Under the pieces are notes generated by a model. That model ran no database searches, was not told where the DNA came from, and was given only the letters and a program-made list of their open reading frames with translations. Positions 24,233-30,368 of a stretch of DNA of 31,670 nucleotides are shown in pieces (positions within the stretch are counted from its first letter, which is position 1; each line of letters begins with the position of its first letter). The translations under genes and the position numbers were made by a program. The DNA is from JBDUDK01 sp040002995 (lineage in GTDB: Bacteria > Actinomycetota > Acidimicrobiia > Acidimicrobiales > Ilumatobacteraceae). The DNA is taken from contig JBDUDK010000059.1 of NCBI GenBank assembly GCA_040002995.1, forward strand, positions 1 to 31,670, written 5' to 3'.

Positions 24233-25027
24233 TTGGCCCCAAGCTGGGAATGCGTGCCGTTCGGTGACAAACCGCGGTTGATCGTGCATGTGCCCCACGC
24301 AAGCACCGAGATCGACGAGGCCGTCCGGGCCGGCATTCAACTCGATGACGCTGAACTCGCCGCCGAACTCGCCGTGATGACCGACTGGTACACCGATCGG
24401 CTCGCTCTGGACGCGTGCGCGCGTGGCGCCGCGCCGGTGGTCGTGTTCGTCAATCGGCTCTCGCGATTGGTCATCGATCCCGAACGCCTCTCCGATGAGG
24501 CCGAGCCGATGGCCGAGATGGGGATGGGCGCGGTTTACACCAGGACAGCCAGCGGCGCGAGGTTGCGCGCGCCCGATCGTCAGCGGGACGCAGATTTGAT
24601 GAAGCGGTTCTTCGAGCCCTACGCGACGGCCGTCGCCGACCTCGTCGACGAGGCACTCACGAACCACGGCACGGCCACGATCGTCGACCTGCACTCGTAT
24701 CGACCGCTACCGCTGCGGTACGAGCCCGATCCCAGCGCGCCCCGTCCGGGCGTGTGCATCGGGACCGACGACTTCCATACGCCTCGGGCCCTGATCGACC
24801 ACACCCGAGCTGTCTTCGCCGGAATCACGGGCGGGTTCGATCTCAATACGCCGTTCACCGGTACCTACGTTCCGTTACGCCACTATCGAGTCGACGCCCG
24901 AGTGCGCTCCGTCATGATCGAGATCCGCCGTGACCTCTATCTCGACGAACCGACGCATGACCTCCACACGGGCTACGGCATCCTCGTAGCTCGGCTGGCC
25001 CAGCTGCTCAGGGAGCTCGCCGGGTAG
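24233..25027 (+). CDS. N-formylglutamate amidohydrolase family protein
   Basis: About 264 aa. Family motifs are IVHVPHAST near the N-terminus, FVNRLSRLVIDPER, DLHSYRPLPL (metal-binding DLHS), NTPFTGTYVPLRHY and VMIEIRRDLYLDEP near the C-terminus. The fold and metal site match N-formylglutamate amidohydrolase (HutG type, formyl-glutamate to glutamate plus formate in histidine breakdown), but no other hut genes are nearby, so the natural substrate may be another N-acyl amino acid. The frame is open upstream over the lipoprotein gene's 3' end; TTG 24233 just after that stop, with AGGGAG close upstream, is the longest sensible start. GTG 24254 with GGGA 4 nt upstream is the alternative. Confidence 0.83.
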   Translation: MAPSWECVPFGDKPRLIVHVPHASTEIDEAVRAGIQLDDAELAAELAVMTDWYTDRLALDACARGAAPVVVFVNRLSRLVIDPERLSDEAEPMAEMGMGAVYTRTASGARLRAPDRQRDADLMKRFFEPYATAVADLVDEALTNHGTATIVDLHSYRPLPLRYEPDPSAPRPGVCIGTDDFHTPRALIDHTRAVFAGITGGFDLNTPFTGTYVPLRHYRVDARVRSVMIEIRRDLYLDEPTHDLHTGYGILVARLAQLLRELAG

Positions 25028-25063
25028 CAAGCGTTCGGCGCGGCCTGGGCCCCCTAGATCCCT

Positions 25064-25206
25064 TGCTTCCGCGGTTGAGTATGCATACTGAGTATGGGTA
25101 CCAACTGGGAGGTCACGGGGTGAGCGGTCCGCCGGACCCACGAGCCCGTCGGGTTCGAGTCGCTCGAGCGGGGTGTACACCTGCCCGACGTCGATGACGG
25201 GAACGC
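25064..25206 (-). pseudogene. PadR-family regulator remnant, DNA-binding wing part (inverted piece)
   Basis: On the minus strand this stretch encodes PVIDVGQVYTPLERLEPDGL, then a loop and TQYAYS. That is the end of the PadR winged helix-turn-helix (usual form: NVGQVYTTLxRLERDGLV) and the following strand. The first 30-40 residues of a PadR protein, including helices 1-2, are absent, and upstream of the segment the frame becomes unrelated. It lies head-to-head with the C-terminal part of a PadR protein encoded on the opposite strand, so the gene looks broken by an internal inversion. Confidence 0.65.
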
Positions 25207-25229
25207 GCGTGACGGCTGACTGACCGCGG
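25069..25229. repeat. Short inverted repeat CCGCGGT / ACCGCGG flanking the inverted PadR piece
   Basis: CCGCGGT at 25069-25075 and ACCGCGG at 25223-25229 form a 7-bp inverted repeat that brackets the minus-strand PadR fragment. Short inverted repeats at both ends of an inverted segment are a plausible recombination scar, but 7 bp of GC-rich sequence could also be chance. Confidence 0.35.
25078..25089. promoter_or_regulatory. Perfect 12-bp palindrome AGTATGCATACT
   Basis: An AT-richer perfect palindrome in otherwise GC-rich DNA, followed by another GAGTATG copy (25090-25096; the first is 25077-25083). It lies inside the PadR remnant, where it encodes QYAYS on the minus strand. It could be a leftover regulator site, since PadR proteins often bind palindromes near their own gene, or it may simply be coding sequence. 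Confidence 0.35.
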
Positions 25230-25410
25230 CCGCGAAGCCCTCGGCGAGTGGTGGTGGGCTGTGCCCGCCGACGAGCCGCCGCCGCGTGACTAGCTCGTCC
25301 TCAAGATCCTGCTCGCCCAGACCGGCGATCGAGATCACGCGCTCGAGGTGATCGGTCACCACCGCGACGCGCTGCTCGGGCTGCTGGCGCTACGCCGCCG
25401 GTCGGGTCCT
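25216..25410 (+). pseudogene. PadR-family regulator remnant, C-terminal part with in-frame stop
   Basis: On the plus strand the translation reads LTDRGREALGEWWWAVPADE, then PPPRD, a TAG stop (25291-25293) where Glu is expected, and LVLKILLAQTGDRDHALEVI, ending GHHRDALLGLLALRRRSG. This is the C-terminal helical region of PadR/Vir_act_alpha_C regulators, where DELVLKxLLA and ALExIxxxRxALLxxLxxLRR are typical. There is no start codon or DNA-binding domain upstream on this strand. The missing wing region is found in reverse orientation immediately to the left. The gene is non-functional. Confidence 0.7.
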
Positions 25411-25464
25411 GACGCCGCGCCCGAGAGCAATCTGACGATCGTCGGACTCTTCCGTCGCGTTCGA

Positions 25465-25481
25465 ACCACGGCTACCGTGGT
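25465..25481 (+). promoter_or_regulatory. Inverted repeat ACCACGG-N3-CCGTGGT with -10-like TACCGT
   Basis: A perfect 7-bp inverted repeat with a 3-nt loop ends 4 nt before the zinc-ribbon ATG. It contains TACCGT (25473-25478), a TAnnnT hexamer 7 nt before that ATG, consistent with a leaderless promoter overlapped by an operator. No clear -35. Confidence 0.35.
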
Positions 25482-25485
25482 CGTG

Positions 25486-25989
25486 ATGAGCTGCCCGGAA
25501 TGCGGGCGCGAATACGTCCCGAGGCACCGTTTTTGGTCGCAGCGTCAACGGTGGTGTTCGGGGTCGTGCCGGCGGCAGATGGTACGAGAGCTACGTGAGC
25601 TGTGGTTCACCGTGTACCGATGCAGCGCGGCGATCGAGATGCCGGATGTCATCAAGGCCCGAGACGAGCTGATCCACCGGTTCGTGAGCGCGGCACTTTC
25701 AGCCGGGGCGGAGACAACTTCACCAACCCCGGATTCCTGGACCTCCAGCGACGGCGATGACGAGCTCCCGTTGTACTGCGAGCCGACCGGTCAGCGCATC
25801 TGGACGACGAGGCGCTCGGCTACTTCGCGTGACGATGTGCCGACGCGAAGCTCGTGGACGCCAGGCACCTCCATCCAGGCGTGGGTATTGACGTCCCATG
25901 CCTGGTACGTCCGTGGGTCGAGCGCGATCACCGTGGTCGTTGAACCCTCGGCGGGCACGTCGAGCTTGGCGAACCCGGAGAGGCGCTGA
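25486..25989 (+). CDS. Zinc-ribbon protein, 3' part antisense to the GH3 gene
   Basis: A protein of 167 aa starting MSCPECGREYVPRHRFWSQR and continuing WCSGSCRRQMVREL: a CxxC / CxxxC zinc ribbon (Cys 3, 6, 24, 28) of the kind seen in small actinobacterial proteins with CGRxFxPxRxxQRYCSxxCR. A helical stretch follows (KARDELIHRFVSAALSAG, near residues 58-75) and then a polar, acidic segment. The last third of the frame (25791 onward) is the antisense of the GH3 gene and looks like non-native sequence, so the original protein probably ended earlier and lost its stop. Function unknown; single-strand nucleic-acid or protein binding is typical of such ribbons. No Shine-Dalgarno. Confidence 0.5.
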   Translation: MSCPECGREYVPRHRFWSQRQRWCSGSCRRQMVRELRELWFTVYRCSAAIEMPDVIKARDELIHRFVSAALSAGAETTSPTPDSWTSSDGDDELPLYCEPTGQRIWTTRRSATSRDDVPTRSSWTPGTSIQAWVLTSHAWYVRGSSAITVVVEPSAGTSSLANPERR

Positions 25990-28247
25990 TCGGCGTCGTC
26001 ATCGGCGCCGTCATGCCCGTCGCGGTGGGCGTAGATCTGTACGACGCCGACACCCGCGCGGGGGCTGGTGTTGGTCAGATCGACCTCGACGGTGAACGGA
26101 TCGAGCATCCGCGCCGAGGTGATCGATACGTCTGCATACCCGAGACCGTGGCCGAACGCGAAGAGTGGCTCCCGCCCGACGGTGTCGTACCAGCGGTAGC
26201 CGACGAGGCGGCGTTCGAGATACGGGGCGACGCCATTACGGCCCGGATGATGCTCGAACGCGGGGGTGTCCTCGAGCCGGCGGGGGAACGTGACAGGCAA
26301 TCGGCCCTGCGGCTCGACGTCGCCGAACAGGACATCGGCCAACGAGTCGCCCATCTCCTGTCCGGGGAACCAGGCCATGAGAACCGCAGGGACCGACTCG
26401 GCCCACGGCATTGCCACCGGCGCTCCGGCGTTGATCACGACCACGGTGCGCGGGCACACCTCGGCGACTCGCCTGATCAGCTCGTCCTGGCGGCCGGGCA
26501 GGTCGAGCTCGGCCCGGTCCCAGCCCTCGCTCTCCCAGTCATCGTTGGTGCCGACGATCACGATCGACAGGTCGGCAGCTGCGGCCGCGTCGACGGCGTC
26601 GATCATCCGGTCACCCGCGTACGGAGCCTCGGCCCCGATGTTCACGCCACCAAGCCCCATTCCGGTGCGGCGATGACGGATCTCGACGTCGAGCTTGTAT
26701 GACCGGCCGGCCTCGAGCGCGGCGGTGGCCGTGACCTCGGCTCTCCCGGTGCCGAAGAACGAGCCGCCGATCGCCATCTCTGCGTTGTCGAGCACGACGT
26801 CGTTGTCGACCAGCAGTCGGGCCGGCGCCACGGATTCGACTCCAAAGCTCCACGCCCCGGAAACGTCCGGGGTGAACGTGGTGCTGATCCTGGCGCCGTA
26901 CTCGGGGTTCGCATCGGAGCGACCGATCGGATCCGCGACCCACTTGAGGCGCGCCGTACCGATCGTGCTGGTCAGCGCGGGATCGGCGTCGTCCTGCTCG
27001 AGGTCGTCGGGGTCGCCGAAGTAGTCGATCGTCATCGGTCCGCACAGCCGGAGGTCGAGCTGCGGAAGGCTTCGATTGATGGTGCACCCCACAGCGTGGG
27101 CGACCTCAACGCCGTGCGGTCGCAACCGTTCGACGATGGCCTCGAGCGGATGGACGACATGCGTCGGTGTCACGTGCGCGCTGCCCCCACCCATGATCTG
27201 GCCCAGGGCCGCGTTGGGGCCGAGCACCGCCACCCGCCGCACTCCGTCCCTGGTGAGCGGCAAGGTCTTGGTGCCCGACTCGTCCGACACGTTGCGCAGC
27301 AGGACCATCCCGCTGGCACCGGCCAGGCGGATCAAAGCCCGGTCGTCAGGAGCGTCGCGGGTCAGCTCCGGCCCCGGGCCCTCGCTCGCTAGAGCGCCCA
27401 CCCGGTCCATCAGCGTGAGCACGTTCAGCGCCGCGCCGCGAACCTGCTCGGCGGTCACGTCGCCACGCCCGACCGCGTCGAGCAATGCCTGACCGCGAAA
27501 GCGCGTCGGACCCGGCATCTCGAGGTCGGCTCCGGCCGCCAGCGCTTCGACAGTGGAGTGCAGCCCGAACCAGTCGCTCATCACCAGCCCGTCGAAGCCC
27601 CACTCGCCACGCAGCACCCCGCGCAGCATCGGTTCGCTGTCAGCGGCGAACGGGCCGTTGATCCGGTTGTACCCCGTCATCACCGCGAGTACGCCCGCTT
27701 CCTTGACGGCCGCCTCGAACGGCACCAGGTACAGCTCCCGCAAGGTGCGCTCGTCGATCTGCGAGTCGATCGACATGCGTTCGAACTCGGTGTCGTTGCC
27801 GACGAAGTGCTTGATGCACGACGCCACGCCCTCGGACTGCAGGCCCCGTATATAGGCCACGGCGATGCGCGACGTGAGGTAGGGATCTTCGCTCATGCAC
27901 TCGAAGTTGCGCCCTCCGACCGGCGTGCGGTGCAGGTTGACGGTGGGCGCCAACAGCACCGACGCTCCCTTGGCCAACGTCTCGCGACCGAGCACGTGGC
28001 CGACTCGCTCGACGAGGTCGGGATCCCACGTCGCGGCGAGCGCCGTGCTGCACGGCACGGCGAGCGACGCCGGGCCGTCGTAGCGCGTGCCCCGCGCCCC
28101 GACCGGACCGTCGCTGACGCGCATCGCCGGGATGCGCAGGCGGTCGACGCTCGCCGTGTGCCAGAAGTCGACGCCCGCGAGCAGCGAGACCTGTTCATCG
28201 ATGGTGAGCTGGTCGATGAGCGCTTCGGGTGACGCGCCCGCCGTCAC
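25791..28247 (-). CDS. Glycoside hydrolase family 3 beta-glycosidase with internal PA14 domain
   Basis: An 818-aa cytosolic enzyme. The GH3 N-terminal barrel has SDGPVGARG, GRNFECMSEDP, CIKHFVGND and the nucleophile in LVMSDWFG (Asp 225). A C-terminal sandwich domain follows, interrupted by a PA14 domain (about 404-541; TIDYFGDPDD to GGVNIG). The acid/base candidate is Glu 572 or 574 in DDWESEGWDR, then LPGRQDELI. A C-terminal fibronectin-III-like domain completes the usual layout of PA14-containing beta-glucosidases. There is no signal peptide, so it should act on imported sugar. The start is GTG 28247, overlapping the permease stop by 4 bp (GTGA); the 71 codons further upstream are antisense-like and rejected. 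Likely a beta-glucosidase or beta-xylosidase; specificity not readable. Confidence 0.92.
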   Translation of the reverse strand: MTAGASPEALIDQLTIDEQVSLLAGVDFWHTASVDRLRIPAMRVSDGPVGARGTRYDGPASLAVPCSTALAATWDPDLVERVGHVLGRETLAKGASVLLAPTVNLHRTPVGGRNFECMSEDPYLTSRIAVAYIRGLQSEGVASCIKHFVGNDTEFERMSIDSQIDERTLRELYLVPFEAAVKEAGVLAVMTGYNRINGPFAADSEPMLRGVLRGEWGFDGLVMSDWFGLHSTVEALAAGADLEMPGPTRFRGQALLDAVGRGDVTAEQVRGAALNVLTLMDRVGALASEGPGPELTRDAPDDRALIRLAGASGMVLLRNVSDESGTKTLPLTRDGVRRVAVLGPNAALGQIMGGGSAHVTPTHVVHPLEAIVERLRPHGVEVAHAVGCTINRSLPQLDLRLCGPMTIDYFGDPDDLEQDDADPALTSTIGTARLKWVADPIGRSDANPEYGARISTTFTPDVSGAWSFGVESVAPARLLVDNDVVLDNAEMAIGGSFFGTGRAEVTATAALEAGRSYKLDVEIRHRRTGMGLGGVNIGAEAPYAGDRMIDAVDAAAAADLSIVIVGTNDDWESEGWDRAELDLPGRQDELIRRVAEVCPRTVVVINAGAPVAMPWAESVPAVLMAWFPGQEMGDSLADVLFGDVEPQGRLPVTFPRRLEDTPAFEHHPGRNGVAPYLERRLVGYRWYDTVGREPLFAFGHGLGYADVSITSARMLDPFTVEVDLTNTSPRAGVGVVQIYAHRDGHDGADDDADQRLSGFAKLDVPAEGSTTTVIALDPRTYQAWDVNTHAWMEVPGVHELRVGTSSREVAERLVVQMR

Positions 28248-29257
28248 CCCTTGACGGCTCCGGCCAGGAGGCCGCGAACGAAGTACCGCTGCAAGGCGAA
28301 GAACACCGCCAGGGGCACCACCATCGACACGAACGCAGCCGCGGTGAGCAGGTGCCACGACTGACCGAACGTGCCGCCGACCTCGACCAGCTTGGCGATG
28401 ATCGGCTTGTTCTTGGCGCCGCCGTACACAAGCCCGATCAGCAGGTCGTTCCAGATCCACATGAACTGGAAGATGGCCAGCGACGCGAGCGCCGGCACCG
28501 ACAGTGGCACCACGAGGCGGACGAACACGGTGAGGTGACCGGCCCCGTCGACGCGGGCCGCCTCGATGATCTCCCTAGGCAACGCCGAGATGAAGTTTTT
28601 GAGGATGAAGATGCAGAACGGCAGGCCAAAGCACACGTGGGCGACCCAGACCGCGGCGACGCTGTTGTTGAGGTGGAGGTACGGGAAGATCGTGACGCTG
28701 CCGATGTGGACGCCGCCGGTGATCAGGCGCAGCAACGGGATCAAGGCCATCTGTAGCGGCACAACGAGCATGGCCACCACGGCCACGAACAGCCACTCGC
28801 GGCCCTTGAACTTCATCCACGAAAACGCGTACGCGGCCATCGCACCGATTCCCACCGACAAGATGACCGCGGGGATGGTGATCTTCACGGAGTTGAAGAA
28901 GAACTGGGTGAGGTTGGCGCTGCCCGGCGTCGACGAGAGGACGGCATGGTAGTTGGAGAACGTGAACTTGGGTCGGACGAAGGCCTCCCACCACCCCGAC
29001 GTCTTGACCTCCTGCTCTGGCCGCACCGAGGAGACGAGCAGGCCGAACGTGGGGATCGTCCACAGCAAGACGAGGGCAATCACGAAGTAGCGCCCGCCGC
29101 GGCTCGACAGCGAAGCGCTCACCGACCGCCCGATCGGCTCGCCCCCCATCGCCGCCTCCACGGTCGTGTCGTCCGGCAGCGCCCCAGACCCGATCGTGGT
29201 GGCCTCGATCGGGTCGGTGACGATCGTCGGTTTCACACTCGGATTGACCGTGCTCAT
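28244..29257 (-). CDS. Carbohydrate ABC transporter permease (CUT1, MalG-like)
   Basis: A 337-aa permease with a polar N-terminal tail of about 55 residues, first helix at about 57-75 (YFVIALVLLWTIPTFGLLVS) and five more helices. The cytoplasmic EAA loop is EAARVDGAGHLTVFVRLVVP, the hallmark of CUT1 permeases. It overlaps the upstream permease by 4 bp (ATGA) and the downstream GH3 gene by 4 bp, so transporter and hydrolase are translated as one chain. No ATPase gene is seen in the window; a shared MsiK/UgpC-like ATPase may serve it, or the gene may lie beyond the right edge. Confidence 0.9.
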   Translation of the reverse strand: MSTVNPSVKPTIVTDPIEATTIGSGALPDDTTVEAAMGGEPIGRSVSASLSSRGGRYFVIALVLLWTIPTFGLLVSSVRPEQEVKTSGWWEAFVRPKFTFSNYHAVLSSTPGSANLTQFFFNSVKITIPAVILSVGIGAMAAYAFSWMKFKGREWLFVAVVAMLVVPLQMALIPLLRLITGGVHIGSVTIFPYLHLNNSVAAVWVAHVCFGLPFCIFILKNFISALPREIIEAARVDGAGHLTVFVRLVVPLSVPALASLAIFQFMWIWNDLLIGLVYGGAKNKPIIAKLVEVGGTFGQSWHLLTAAAFVSMVVPLAVFFALQRYFVRGLLAGAVKG

Positions 29258-30264
29258 GACCGCTCCTCGGCCCGTTGCTGGGCGCGTCGGTTCATGACCA
29301 CGACCGGGATCACCAAGAGGAACAACAGCACGGCGTACGCCGATCCGAAGCCGGCGCGGTTCTGCACGAAGAAGATCCGATAGAACTCATTGGCGATCGT
29401 GCTCGTGCCGAAGTTGCCCCCGGTCGTCGAGGCCACGATGTCGAACACCTTGAGGGCGGCGATCGCCGTGATGGTGGCGACCGTGACGACCGTGACGCTG
29501 ATGTACGGCAAGGTCACCTTGTAGAAGACCTGGCGCTTAGTCGCCCCGTCCACCCTGGCCGCCTCGATCAACGGCTCGGGAACGCCCTTGATGGACGCCG
29601 AAAATATGACCGTTGCCAACCCCGTCGAGGCCCAGATGAAGATCACGATCAGCAGGAACGTGTTCAAGCCCGGCGCCGAGGCCGGGGGCACTGCCGCACC
29701 GACGTTGCGATCGACGAGCCAGATCTTGTCGCCGTTCCCCCCGAAGCTGGCCGGCAACCCGGGGATCGCCTTCGCGACCTGGTTGGCCAGGCCGACTTTG
29801 AATGGCGGGCCGGCGTAGATGAACTTCCAGATGATGCCGGCCCCGGCCAGTGCGATTGCCGCAGGGATGAAGATCAGCGACTTCGCGACCTTCTCACCGC
29901 GCATCCCGTCTGCGAAGCGCGCGACGGCGAGCCCCACGATCACTACGAACAGCGTGCCGCCGACCACCCAGGTGAAGGTGTTGAACACGGTCAGCCGGGT
30001 GTCCTTGCCGGAGAGGATGTCGCGGTAGTTGTCGAGCCCGACCCACTTCTTGCCGCGGTTGTCGTGGAAGCCCACCCAGATCGTGCGGATCGCCGGCACG
30101 AACAACCCGGCGAACACCAGGAACACGGCCGGCCCCGCGAAAACCAACACCTGACCCCGCTCCCGCCAGGCACCCGGCAGGTACTTGGTGAGGGCGTACA
30201 GCCCGAGTAGGACGACGCCGAGGATCGCCAGCATGATGATCACTTGGCCGAATGCCTGGAGCAT
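29254..30264 (-). CDS. Carbohydrate ABC transporter permease (CUT1, MalF-like)
   Basis: A 336-aa permease with two N-terminal helices (IIMLAILGVVLLGLYAL, then VLVFAGPAVFLVFAGLFVP), the conserved VGLDNYRDIL segment, and EAA loop EAARVDGATKRQVFYKVTLP. A loop of about 40 residues with ASFGGNGDKIWLVDRNVG lies between membrane segments. This layout matches MalF-type partners of CUT1 importers. ATG 30264 has GAGGGG about 5 nt upstream. It follows the binding-protein gene after a 104-bp gap that contains a strong stem-loop. Confidence 0.9.
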   Translation of the reverse strand: MLQAFGQVIIMLAILGVVLLGLYALTKYLPGAWRERGQVLVFAGPAVFLVFAGLFVPAIRTIWVGFHDNRGKKWVGLDNYRDILSGKDTRLTVFNTFTWVVGGTLFVVIVGLAVARFADGMRGEKVAKSLIFIPAAIALAGAGIIWKFIYAGPPFKVGLANQVAKAIPGLPASFGGNGDKIWLVDRNVGAAVPPASAPGLNTFLLIVIFIWASTGLATVIFSASIKGVPEPLIEAARVDGATKRQVFYKVTLPYISVTVVTVATITAIAALKVFDIVASTTGGNFGTSTIANEFYRIFFVQNRAGFGSAYAVLLFLLVIPVVVMNRRAQQRAEERS

Positions 30265-30320
30265 GCGTCCCCTCTTCCCCGCGTCCCCCAGCGGTGGACA
30301 TCAAAACTATCCCAAGTGAG

Positions 30321-30354
30321 CAGAGGGCCCGGAGCCGCAGCCCCGGGCCCTCTG
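30321..30354 (-). terminator. 12-bp stem-loop between the binding-protein and permease genes
   Basis: A perfect 12-bp GC-rich inverted repeat: CAGAGGGCCCGG at 30321-30332 and CCGGGCCCTCTG at 30343-30354, with a 10-nt loop. It sits 15 bp after the binding-protein stop on the minus strand. No T-run follows, so it is probably a partial terminator or mRNA-stabilising hairpin, as is common after solute-binding-protein genes to give more binding protein than permease. Confidence 0.6.
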
Positions 30355-30368
30355 TCCCACCCGTGTGA

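Noticed and set aside
23452..24336. 294-codon minus-strand frame opposite the SGNH lipoprotein gene
   Set aside because: Antisense to a gene with lipobox and SGNH motifs; no recognisable domain.
24233..25027. Histidine-utilisation (hut) operon
   Set aside because: Only the amidohydrolase-like gene is present; no histidase, urocanase or imidazolonepropionase genes nearby.
28248..28460. N-terminal extension of the GH3 protein by 71 codons
   Set aside because: The region is the coding sequence of the upstream permease in another frame; the GTG at 28247 overlaps the permease stop in the usual GTGA manner.
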